A stretch of 64,000 nt of DNA from Pochonia chlamydosporia 170 (lineage: Eukaryota; Ascomycota; Sordariomycetes; Hypocreales; Clavicipitaceae). The translations under genes were made by a program, and so were the position numbers. Position 1 is the first letter of the stretch. Each line of letters opens with the position of its first letter. Positions 12,563-22,789 of this stretch are shown here, piece after piece. The DNA lies in assembly GCF_001653235.2 (NCBI RefSeq), contig NC_035791.1, positions 1,302,001 through 1,366,000 on the forward strand, in the 5' to 3' direction. A model generated the notes under the pieces. That model was not told the DNA's origin. It worked only from the letters and a program-made list of their open reading frames with translations, and did not search any database.

Positions 12563-13576
12563 TTAAGCGACAGATCCCGCCGCACTGCTGCTGTGTCTTG
12601 CACGCTTGCGGCCACTCGTTGTAGAAGGGTGCATCTTGTCCGTCCGTTCGCGCTTGAGCTTGTCGTCCAGGACGCGGGCTGTAAAAATTCCGGTCAGCAA
12701 AGTGATCAACTTTGACGTGAACCACAGAAACACAAAATCGGAGAGGAAAAAGACAATGGCAAAATAACATACTCAAAACGTCGTAACCAAATTGAGGATA
12801 CTCCAAGCACAAAGCCTTGAACTCGTCCTCCGCCTCGGCCCGCAAAGTGTGCGATCTCGTCGCCCAAAAGCTCGCAATCGGTGCGCGAACCTTGGAATCG
12901 TCGTTGGTAGTATGCGCATAGACGTATCGTGCGTATTCGATCTCGCCCTTGGCCGTCGAATCGATGCAGTGGATCTTACTCGACGACAGCTTCTTCAGCT
13001 CCGGTACGCCAAATTTCTCGGCCAATGTATACACGCGCGCATGCTTGAGGAGATGTACACCTGTGTCATCTACCTTGGGCATGTCGGGATCCACTTCGAG
13101 AACTCGCTGTCCGGGGATCTTCTTGGGGAAATATTCGCCTGTGTAGAGGAATTCGAGGAATGAACCGACAGCAAATGTGTCCTCGTCAAGTTCTAGTTGT
13201 CGCGGCTGGATGGGGTCAGCATTCTCTCGGAAAACATGTTCATGTGGACTGCAATTGGGTTGCGTACGCTGCCGTCGTCAACGAAGGATTGGCACAGCTC
13301 TGCGAAGTACGGGCTCTTACAGAGCAGTGCTTGATGCGCGGTGAGCAAACTCTGGTTTTCGTCGTGGCCAATGACTAGTGTGACGACTGGCGACGACAGA
13401 TAGGACATGAAGGAGGTTCTGGCGGGCGGTTCATTATCGTTGGCGGCAGTTTCTTCAACTTCTGGACCTCTGGTGACTTCGTTCTCTTCCGTCATTTCGA
13501 CATCGCCGCCCTGGTGGGTGGATGTGACGTCCTCGGGCGCCGCCTCCGCCTCGGTTTGATCCATTGACGGAGGCAT
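12563..13576 (-). CDS. BTB/POZ domain protein (285 aa)
   Basis: Three exons, 13576-13268, 13205-12773 and 12678-12563, with introns of 62 and 94 nt (gtacgc...ccag, gtatgt...tacag), total 858 nt. After an acidic, Thr/Glu-rich N-terminus (residues 1-50) comes a BTB fold: VVTLVIGHDENQSLLTAHQA, LLCKSPYFAELCQSF, then EDTFAVGSFLEFLYTGEY, and a following helical segment with LLKHARVYTLAEKFGVPEL and YARYVYAHT. The C-terminus is basic (DDKLKRERTDK, GRKRARH), a possible nuclear localisation signal. No kelch, BACK or zinc-finger partner domain is present, as in many small fungal BTB proteins that probably act as adaptors for cullin-3 ligases or as oligomerisation modules; substrate unknown. The first exon ATG at 13576 follows an in-frame-free leader, so the start is likely. 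Confidence 0.88.
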
Positions 13577-13976
13577 TGGGCTGGTTGTGATGTGAATGGG
13601 TGACGAGGCAGATGTCGGTCGCGATCAATTCTTTGTTTGTGACGGAGCTGGGAGGTGTTGCTTGGAGATCGTTGAGCTTGCTGCAAGGCACAGGATAAAA
13701 GTGGGTCGTTGTTACTCGCCGTTTTGAGAGTTGATCAAGCGGCTGCCCTAGACTTTTTGGGTCGTTGACAGTGACCTTGACCAACTTTGGAAATGCTGGA
13801 CTTTGTAGTAGTGTCACATTTATTAAGGCCGTCAAAGGTAGTTTAACATGTAATTTGACTTTATGATGCTACGGAGTTAAGTAATGTTTCGTTGACGTGT
13901 GTTTGTGCTACATGAGATGTCGGAAGTCTAACTTCACCAAGAGTCAAATGTATCCCAATAGACAACCAGATCATAT
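13577..13976. other. Short intergenic spacer, presumptive promoter of the BTB gene
   Basis: Spacer of 400 nt between the BTB gene start and the P-loop gene stop. Open frames over the first part belong to the presumed 5' UTR/promoter. No distinct motif seen. Confidence 0.5.
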
Positions 13977-14633
13977 TCATTGATGCCAGCAACCATGCTC
14001 TTGTATTATAGCTAAAATCTTCTTTGCCGTCTCCTCAGGTTGCAATCCCGTCGTATCAATCTCCACACTCAACCCAGGAAATGAGAACGGCACAAGCTTG
14101 TCCAAAAAACCAGCCACCACTTCCGGATCAACCAATTTCTTCCTCTCAAGTTTCATCCTCTCTGGGCTTACCAACCGAGCGAGGTTCTCTTGCCGCTCGC
14201 AGCACAGATTTATGGGTATAAACGGGCGGCCTGCCCTGTCAGCCGCAACTTTATGCGCAGTAGACCACTTTGTTCCTATCTTTCCGTTCGTGAAGAAGTC
14301 TACAACGAGGAATTAGATACAAGAGATAACTGCGACCTTGAGGGGTGTCAAATTGGTCATGCCTGTGAATATGACAATGCGCCTCATCTGTTCTTGTTTG
14401 TTCCCGCATGCGCTCTGCTCGTCTGTCTCAGGGTAGACGAACCGATTGAACGCCTCGTCGCGGACCTGTTCTCGCTGGCGGTTGTATTCGGGGTGGTCTC
14501 GCGGAAGTTGGACGACGTCGATGAGCGAATGGTTGTCAATCAAGTCGCTGTTGGGTAGCATTGCTTGGAGGGCCCTGGCGACGGTGAGCTTTCCGACGGC
14601 TGGGAAACCGTTGATCCACACGTAGGCTGCCAT
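13977..14633 (-). CDS. P-loop kinase-like NTPase (197 aa) with probable GC-AG intron
   Basis: Exon 1 14633-14363 and exon 2 14299-13977 give 198 codons. The intron begins with gc (cag|gcatga) and ends gttgtag; no GT donor in the interval restores the frame, whereas the GC donor yields VIFTDFFTNGKIGTKW, matching the pattern of this kinase-like family. Near the N-terminus is a phosphate-binding loop, GFPAVGKLT (residues 9-17). A later acidic/aromatic stretch and a lid-like segment (ARLVSPERMKLERKKLVD) followed by a C-terminal beta-alpha unit (VEIDTTGLQPEE) resemble small AAA_33/chloramphenicol-phosphotransferase-like kinases. The substrate is unknown; small-molecule phosphorylation is inferred from fold only. 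If the genomic base is a sequencing error the donor would be ordinary. Confidence 0.8.
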
Positions 14634-16593
14634 ATGTGGCGGTTGGGTGATACAAATGATTTACTTGGGAAGTCGTGGTTGTTGAAGCGGTGGTCGTTGA
14701 ATGTCTTGGATTTTGGCATAACGGAGATGCTTACGATGACTCACTCACGTTGCAGGTTCCCAACTAAAGTCTGAACTGGGCGATTGCTGGGAAACGGCAT
14801 AGTTTTTTATTTGTGCAACATATCCATTCTGAGAACTGAGTACCGTGTATAGTGTCTCTAAGCATCAGAACAATTGTGACCTGCGGTATTTCATGAATAC
14901 TGTTTCTTAAACACTGTAGTGTCACAAGTCATAAAAGAGGTAAGACATTGTCATCTATGTGCAGCAATCTCCCTTTATGAGGCCCGACATACTGCTATAA
15001 TAGTAAAGGTAACTGGTTTGCAGAGAGAACTCATATGAGCCATGCGAATAATCCGAGACTTACATCATTTCTCAAACAACTTCTTCACCGCGCTCAAAAA
15101 CACACTCGGCAACCTCTGCGCCCAAGATGTAACTCGAGCAGCATTACACCTTGAGTGTCCCAGCGTCGCAATGAGTGTGATAAAAATCCCCGCATTCTGT
15201 CCCCAATTGTCGATCAGCAGCAGAAAGCCATCAACGGCACGGCCAGCTCCAGTCCATCCGTGGCGTCCCATCGCCAATAACGTGTGAAAGGCGCCACTCG
15301 CCCGTTGATCCTACCAACTTGGGACGAAATGGTCTGCTCATTTCCACACGGCAGCTCAAGCCGTGCTGTGTCCATTGCAGCACAAGGCTCATCCTTCGTT
15401 GGTACCCTTACGAGGTGAGCAATGCTAGTCCGCGAGGCTTCGCTGAAGACACCGAGGGTTGGCCGGTGTGCGTGACATTCAAAATCAGTGACATGTTGTC
15501 CGACCCTGCTATTCGGCGTGTGGTTACTTCAAGGGACGGTCTCTGCATTTGACTGTTGCAACACACCGCATTCACTGACTCACAACCAACCCTATTACTC
15601 CTCTTCCCCTGTTGGTGGTTTATGAGACTTGTCTGCTCACAAGAATCTTCTTACATGAGATCCCATTCTCTTGTAATTCGCAGCGGCATTCTCAGGGTGC
15701 AGACGTCATAGTTTCCTCTTCTTCCAAAATAGATCCTGGATGCATTACCCCAGATTTTCTGCGATGAGCAGCGCCATCAGCCCAAACTAGTTTGACGAAC
15801 ACCACCAAGGTCTGAACGCCACTCTGCAGCCGGAAAATACGAGAAATGAAACTCCCTTCTGGGCGGGTATCAGTGGTGATTGGCCGTTGCGCTGCATTGG
15901 TCATTGGTTGAGCGCACTGCCGTGGCTAAACTGGTTAATGGGACGGTGATCGTCTTCCCACACTCAATACTCTAACCAAGTAAGTGCTAATCAGAGTGAA
16001 AGCGTTCCTGTTTAGGCACAGACGACGGGTTCGCCGTCAGGGCTTGGGGACAACTCTTCCAGCAAGAGATTCAGTTGCTACACCCACCTAGCTGCTTAGT
16101 CGAGGACATCGTGAGTTGCTGGCGCTTCTTCGGACAAGGCGATGAGATGTGGTGGTTTGTCTCAACTTAATGCGAGTGTAGATGCTAGATACATGACTTG
16201 CGTCGTTCACATGCTACAGTTGTATGTCACCTCAACAGGTTCCTGAGCATTCTATATTTTCGTTGGTTTAATCCTTCAACGATCACAAGCATCTCAAACT
16301 GGTAGCCACTCACGGCGAATTCCCCGCATCAACTCAATTTGGCTGGTTGCCCAAACTGAAGCCAATCCCGACAACCGGCAACCACACCACTTACACGACC
16401 TTCATCACCATGCGCCTGGGTAGAAGCGGAAGGGCGAGTTACACCGCAATGCTTGTTTCCCCTCTTCAATCCCTCGACCAGGAGTACGATCTAGTCCAAA
16501 TTATATATTGGTGTCAGGTCCCGATGCCCAATATCCCAGATCACCACATACCACCGTCGTTTCCTTCGTTTGGTACACTCGTTATACATAATC
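14634..16593. other. Intergenic 2 kb with unexplained open frames on the minus strand
   Basis: Between about 15065 and 15525 the minus strand has long overlapping open frames, including one of about 100 codons without an early ATG and a short ATG-opened one (15271-15065) with a hydrophobic core AGIFITLIATLG. They read like pieces of a decayed or unrecognised gene but no intron arrangement joins them convincingly. The last 600 nt are the presumed promoter of the CFEM gene. Nothing else seen. Confidence 0.35.
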
Positions 16594-17944
16594 ATGAAGA
16601 ACTCCCTCGTTTTGAGCTTCATAGCTCTCTCGTCTTATGCTATTGCCACGGATGATCCCTGCCTTTCTTTGACCAGCAAATTCCCCAAATGCCCGTTCTC
16701 GTGCGTTTCAAAGGCCGCTGCCTCAGTCGGGTGTACCAACACCGCTGACTTGAGCTGTTGGTGATGCCCATACTCCTAAGAAGGTATATTCGCAAACATA
16801 CATACTGATGATAGCCACAGGCCAGTGTAATCCAAAGTCGTCTAGTGCCATCCAGTCCCTTGCTGCTGGCTGTGCGCTTGCAGCCTGTAATCCAACCGAC
16901 CTCCCCCCTGCTATCGATGCGGGAAGTTCCCTCTGTGCTTGCGTAGCATCTCATCCTGCTACCACCACAAATGCTCCATCTACATCCCCAACAGGAAGTA
17001 CGTCCAAGCCAGGCGGCTCTACTACATCTGGGCCAGCACCCTCGACAACTCCCACTGGCACGGGCACGGGTACCACCACCGGTCCAACCGTGACCACTGG
17101 TCCTACCTGTGTTCCCTCGTCCCCTTGTGATGCCGTCAAGAGCAAGGTACCCGCCTGTGCGTCGAGTTGTATCGGTTCCGCAGCAGGAAAAGTCGGATGT
17201 GACCAGCAAAACCTATCATGCCAATGCGCCTCATCGTCCGCCATCCAGCAAGCTGCATTCAACTGCGTCAGTTCCGCCTGCGGACTACAGACCGGCGCCG
17301 CGGTTCTTCAGTCCGTAGCAGCAGTCTGCTCCTGCGTTTCTGCAAATCCTACAAAGCCATGCTCCGGGGGAACTCAACCCACAACCAAACCGTCAGGGAC
17401 CGAATCGTCCGGTCCCGGCTCAAGTTCCGGCCCCGTCACATCCGCACCGGCATGCTCATCCGTCAAACAACCAGACTGCGGAGCCGTTGCTTCAACAGCC
17501 ATTCCTTCATGTGCCCAGCAGTGCTTCACGTCCGCTGCACCAGGTGTAAACTGTCAAGTGACGGACTTCAAGTGTCAGTGCCAGCCTGACGCGCAGAAGA
17601 AGCTCTCAACCCTGTTGCTTCCCTGCGTACAAAAGAACTGTCCGCCCGCCTCGCTGCCGGGTATTATTGGTGGTGCGAGCTCTGTCTGCGCCTGTGCAAC
17701 CGCACCTCCTGGTTCTGGGGTTTGCACAACTTCGGGTGGAGGCTCTGCTCCGACGTCTGGAGGACAGCAGCCTACGAATGGTACTTCCGGTGGGAATACG
17801 TCTGGTGGTCAGCAACCTACCGGCGGATCGAGTGGTAGTCCGCCGCCAACTAGTTCGTCGCCTGTTGTTGGTGGTGCGGGAATACTTGAGGTTTCGTTTG
17901 CGGGTGTTGCTGGAGTGGTTGTACTGGCGGCTTTTGTGCTGTAA
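16594..17944 (+). CDS. Secreted GPI-anchored protein with three CFEM domains (428 aa)
   Basis: Exon 1 16594-16756 and exon 2 16821-17944, intron 64 nt (gttggt...cacag). Splicing restores LSCQCNPK in the first CFEM. Signal peptide residues 1-18 (SLVLSFIALSSYAIA). Three repeated CFEM modules of eight-cysteine type lie at about residues 22-97, 150-230 and 263-347, each with the CxC...C pattern (LSCQC, LSCQC, FKCQC) and a final CxC (LCACV, VCSCV, VCACA). They are separated by Ser/Thr/Gly/Pro linkers; a Gly/Ser/Gln-rich stalk and a hydrophobic end (LEVSFAGVAGVVVLAAFVL) follow, as for GPI anchoring. CFEM proteins sit at the fungal surface; several bind heme or act in adhesion and host interaction. 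The heme-ligand Asp of Candida Csa2/Rbt5 is not clearly assignable here, so heme binding is open. The intron sits inside the first CFEM codon block, common in this family. Confidence 0.92.
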
Positions 17945-18661
17945 ATAGATAATCAGTCGGATATCAGATTGTACATTTATCGTTAGGCAAGATTGAGCAC
18001 TAGCCTAAAATTGTTAGTTTTTCTTGGCAGTAATGTCTTTAGGTTAATACAGTCTTATACTTCATGATGAGTTGACAGTACCGAGTTGGGAGTTGGTTCC
18101 ACTACGGAAGTTGACGCAAATATATACGACTTGGCACAAAATTCATCTCGCCGGTTTGCAGAGTGCAGCAATGTGAATGCGTATCCCACGGCTTCCAATC
18201 TCTCATTGTCATTGAACTTGACCCGCGTTGACCATTTGGCTAACTGAGCTTTGACCTGGTTCCATGTTCACAGCCAAAAGGACGAAATGCTCATAAGTGA
18301 GAGGAAAGAAGATGTCGGAAATCTAAGGTGAGCTCATTCAGCAGGCCATACGTTGAGCGAAGTGAGAAGGTATGTCCTTCAAACTGCTTGCTTGCTCTTC
18401 ATTACAACCTCCTGGGATGCAAACTGTCTGCATTTCGAACAACAGGAAATATAAACAGGAAATGCGAGTGCAACGAACAAAACTAACTCACGTTTCAATC
18501 AAATATATAAGACTGTATATCTCACTACCAAATTAACAGGTCATAAACAATGCCACGCCTTGCCGTGAGGTATCGAAGAAACTACACCAAGACCCAATGC
18601 AAACTATCTAAATGGTATCCATCTAAATAAACAAAGATACGCCATCCATGCACCATGCAAT
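17945..18661. other. Convergent intergenic spacer
   Basis: 3' flanks of the CFEM gene and of the aminopeptidase gene. AT-richer than the genes. No reading frame of note and no structured element recognised. Confidence 0.5.
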
Positions 18662-20383
18662 CTACATGAAGAGCTTGTCACCATGATACTTCCATGTGGG
18701 CTTCACAGCCTCAGCGGCAACCTGCTTCGTTCGCTTCGGGAAGCCCCTGAACGAAGCGGCATACGTGGCAACCGAGTGCGCAATCAACTATAAACATTAG
18801 CAACCGCATGAAACAAACCCTACGTGGCAGACATACCTTTGTGTTCACCTCCCAAGCCGTCATGTTCACGTTGGTCAGGTCATCGCCAATCTGGTGGTAA
18901 TTCTTATCGTACCATTCGCCGGCAATGCCCCCAAAAGCCTCAGCCTCGTCTTTGGTCTTGACGCCCTCTGCACCAGTGGCGATACCACCACCCGGGATAC
19001 CGCCTCTGATGAACCCGTCATAGTCGCTTCGTCCATCGAACGGGATAAAGGTGTAGTTTAGACCCTTCTTCGTATACCAGTCGACGTACAGATCCCGCAG
19101 GGCCTCGGAACCGGCTGGGTTCTCCGCGTCGGTCGCATTGTAGATCTGGTACGCGAAATTCGGGCTAGCCATCATGTCGTAGTCCATAAACAGTCTGATC
19201 TTGAGCTTCTCCGCCTCGGACAGGGAAGCGACGTAGTGGTCGGAGCCGAGGAGTCCTTCTTCTTCGGCGGACCACCACGCAAATCGGGCGCAGTTTACGA
19301 CACGGTATTTGGCGAGTTGAACTGCAACTTCGAGAACAGAGATCGATCCAGATCCATCGTCGTTCACACCCGGCCCTTCCTCGACAGAATCGCTGTGACC
19401 GCCGAGCATAACACAGTTATTTGCGTCGCCGTGAGTTGTCTGTGCAACAATGTTCTTGGTCTTGATGGTTTGGACTGTGGCGTCCATGTATGCAGATCCA
19501 GTAATCAGTCTGCCGCGGGATAGCTGGTCCGCATAGTCGGCTCCTTCCTTGCCGCCGAGTCCAAAAGTCGCAACGTGATGAGGAGAGGGAGTGCCCATGG
19601 TGCCTACAGCTGAGTTAGTCACTTACCAACCGCAATGTGTTTAAGGGTTGACCAACCATGCAATTCCTCATCATCAGTGTTGTAGATGACAGCGGCAACG
19701 GCGCCGGACTTTCCAGCCAGTTTGGACTTTTCTCCAAAGGGGCAATCCCCTCTCTTGATCAGAGCAATACTGCCATCCACCTTGTCCGGGTAGTCAGACT
19801 TCTTGCACCCAGTGCCATGAACAAGAATGATGTCGGCAAACGCAGGTTCCTTATCCTTGGTAGGCGGCGTGAGTCTATCATTGTTAGCATAAATTCAACT
19901 CGCCTCTGAGACTGTATACATACGAAAAGGCAGTCGTTGTCTTAGGCACCACATCGCCAATGACAAGACGAAACTCCGAAACGCTGCCGGAAAATGCGCC
20001 GAATTCTTGTTCTGTAACATTATAGTATCCATCCAGAGAAGCCAACTCGCTCTTGATATACTCCAGCGTAGCAAGGTGCCCTACTCCAGTCAGTCATGCT
20101 TGGGCCGAACAAGCAAAGGCAGTTAGAAACACATACCCTTACTGCCAATTACGCGAGTCGGATGTCCATACTCGTGTACAGACTCCTTTGCAAGATCATA
20201 CAACTTCTCCGCACGCTTCCACAGCTTTTCAGTGGAAATACTCCCCTGCAGCGCATCCGTAGTAACCCAAGGTCGAGGATCGTCTTCACCGAGGCTTATC
20301 TGAGGCTCCAATAGCGGAATTTGAGGGAGATGCAGCGCCGAGACGGCAGCTGCCACGAGTACGAGAGATGAGAGTCGGGGCAT
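18662..20383 (-). CDS. lap2: Secreted leucine aminopeptidase, peptidase family M28 (504 aa)
   Basis: Five exons: 20383-20137, 20080-19924, 19874-19657, 19603-18837 and 18787-18662 (1515 nt). Introns are 49-56 nt with gtatg-type donors except one gttggt. Signal peptide (SSLVLVAAAVSALHLP), a short propeptide-like region, an inserted PA domain (about residues 140-215; IALIKRGDCPFGEKSKLAGK) and the M28 catalytic domain. Two-zinc-site residues are visible: His277 and nearby Asp in GGHSDSV, Asp289/290 in GVNDDGSGS, the catalytic and bridging Glu pair in WWSAEEEGLLGS (about 321-323), Asp350 in MDYDMM, and His444 in NYHQIGDD. It should release N-terminal residues, Leu preferentially, from extracellular peptides, in nutrition. 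The symbol follows the Aspergillus/dermatophyte Lap2 naming for this architecture; orthology is not proven. Confidence 0.93.
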
Positions 20384-21349
20384 GATTCACGACGCCCTCC
20401 CAGATAAAAGATGTCAATGAGCAAAGGGTTGAGTGTGAAAGAGGAAGGAAGAGAGGCGGAACTGGATGAGCTTATCATCAGCTCTGATGTCGCCTTCTGC
20501 CGAAGACGGAGAGTCACTTGGTCCATCTGTGGCCCCACTTTTATTAGTCGCGTGGCACAAATTGAGGCTTGTGCGTCGCCTGGGGAAACTCTTCAGGACA
20601 TGGAGTCATGGACCATCTTCAAGCTTCAAACTCAATGCTTGATAGACATTGGCATGGAGTTTCCTCCTTGTTTTACGGAGGACCAGGTGGGCGACTCTTC
20701 ACCTTCCAACATCCTCAGCGCGGCGCAAGAGCCATTCTGTGCCAAACTTGCGTTTGAGTTTGGTCCGCAACCAGCTGAATGCTCTGAGACACATAATGCT
20801 ATTATTAGTGCGGAGAGCGGTCAACCTAAAACAAGAGCATTCACCTAACCAAACATGTTTGAATCTATTTCGTATTTACATATTGTGTATGCATATCTAC
20901 ATGAGCAGCCTCTGGCGCGTGCGCTCGGCAGACCAACTCTAATTAGGAAAAAAAAGAAAACGGAGCGAAGAAGAATCCCATGCGGCCACTACATAAGGCC
21001 GTGGTCCTGCCTCGGGGGTATTCCCAACTATGAATGCCTTGCAAAACCAAAACTACAATCCGCGCTGTGCCAGTGCAAACACTTTAAAAGACAAGTTGTC
21101 TGGTCTCTCGCGACCCGTGATATATTCCTCTGGACACCTTCCCATCGAACGCCGGCTTGGAGCTCTTGACGAAGAGACGATCGGCAGCGGTGCACGTGGC
21201 GTCGCTCGCCGTCTGCGACAAATCGGCTCCAAGATGCCAAGAAATAAGAAACCCCGACCTCAACCTCAACCCCAGGACGCATGCCTGGCTGATAAAAAGG
21301 CCTCAAAGAGCCCTTCCGCCCAACTTGACGGTATCCCGATGCCTCATGA
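20384..21349. other. Intergenic spacer, upstream of the aminopeptidase gene
   Basis: The first half is the presumed promoter of the aminopeptidase gene, the second half the 3' flank of the PAP2 gene. The plus-strand frame at 20411-20848 lacks any domain and overlaps the promoter, so it is not called. Nothing else seen. Confidence 0.5.
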
Positions 21350-22789
21350 TTACTCGACCGACAAATTCTTCTTCCAACCAGTCGTTGGGATCGGCTTCTC
21401 AAGACGCAGAATCCACAACAGGTAGTCTTCAATCGGCAAAAAGACGCACAACACGCGGTTGCACATGTAGCCCGCCAAAACAACGAACACGGCGGCAAAG
21501 GCATCGAGAAAGTAGTGGTTGGCTGTGCTGACAATGGTCATGAGCATCCACGTCGGGTACCAGATTCCGAATGCAAACATGCAAGCTCTTGTCAGAGGGC
21601 TTCGTCTGGCTTCCACTGGTTCGTCCTCCTCGTCCTCCTCTGGGTTGGAGGGACGAATCGTCAGCTTCTCGAGCCACGAAAACAGGCCCCTTACCACGCC
21701 GCTCTCCGCAATAAAGGTGCAGCCAATGCAGAAAGCATAGCCAAAGTGCATGCTGGGCATCGCAGCAAGCAGATTGACAAAGTCGCCGCCCATCCAGACA
21801 GACTCGGCATCCTCCAAACTGACGGAATCGACGAACCCGTACTCTTTAGGCAACAGTCGCGGTGGCATCGTGGGGACCAAGATGAAGATGATGAAGGCGA
21901 GGAAGTTGGTCAATGTCATCGTACGCCGCACGGTGCAGAATCGAGCATGGCTAGGGGCCGTGGTGTAATAATAAGCGAGAAACGAAACGGTCCCCGGCAA
22001 ATGCACGAGCGCATATCCTCGATTCAAAAATGACAAAATCCAAGCTCGGTAATCGCCTGTCTCAGTGCCGTGCAAGAACCAACGCTGAATCTGCCACTCG
22101 AGCCACTTCTCCGGTGCCTGTCGATCTCCTCCCCACAACAAAGCTTCAAAGTTAAGAATCGACAAGCCGTGTTGTTGGGCCGAATCCCACATGCCCTTTT
22201 GGCCGCCGTAGGTTGCCTGGGCAAGGACCTTTGTGTATCTATATGCGCCGAAACTAACGCCCCAGTAAAACATCTCAATCAAGAAAGGAAACTTTTGGAG
22301 AATGCGAGAGTGGAAGTTTGTCGCAAAGCGACTCGAGTTTGGTGTGGTGAAACGCACACAGCTACCACAAGAGCGATACTTGGGAGGATGCTGCTCGCTG
22401 TGTCGGCGATACAAGATGTCACTATACTCATCAGAGCTCCTAGGCGACTCCTCATCGGGGAGCGGTTGGTATCGATCCCTCGATTTGAAGAGGGAATAAT
22501 TCCTTCTGCGGGTGAAGAACATTGCAAGTAGCAGGACGGTGACAGTGAGCTAAACAATTGCGCAACAAGCGAGCGTCAAGTCAGCCACCGAATATCAATC
22601 GACAGAGTAGGGCCAAAGCTCTGCAAAAAACGCAATGCGCTGCAAAAAACAGTCGAAATGACCCAGCAATTGCAAAATTGATCGCTGTTGAGTACATACC
22701 ACAGGCTCGACAAAGTCGGGAACGGGGATTCCATTCGCTGCCTTCCATCCTCCCTCGGGGGTGTCATCCAAAGCTTGAGAACCGACCAT
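21350..22789 (-). CDS. PAP2-superfamily integral membrane protein, Aur1/IPC-synthase-like (429 aa)
   Basis: Exon 1 22789-22700 (30 codons) and exon 2 22549-21350 join across a 150-nt intron (gtatgt...tgtttag). The join makes VEPVLTVTVLLLAMFF, an N-terminal membrane segment that starting at the internal ATG would cut in half. Several further hydrophobic helices follow. Two phosphatase-like motifs are seen: AMPSMHFGYA (residues 293-302; PSMH with His298) and STANHYFLD (371-379; His375 and Asp379), the C2 and C3 motifs of PAP2/LPP and of Aur1-type inositol phosphorylceramide synthases. A charged loop (PEEDEEDEPVEARR) lies between them. Reaction: probably phosphate-ester transfer or hydrolysis on a lipid; substrate not determinable. 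Relative to canonical Aur1 the sequence is divergent, so the essential IPC synthase is unlikely to be this gene. Confidence 0.87.

Noticed and set aside
21515..22033. 172-codon frame opposite the PAP2 gene
   Set aside because: Antisense shadow of a clearly coding exon.
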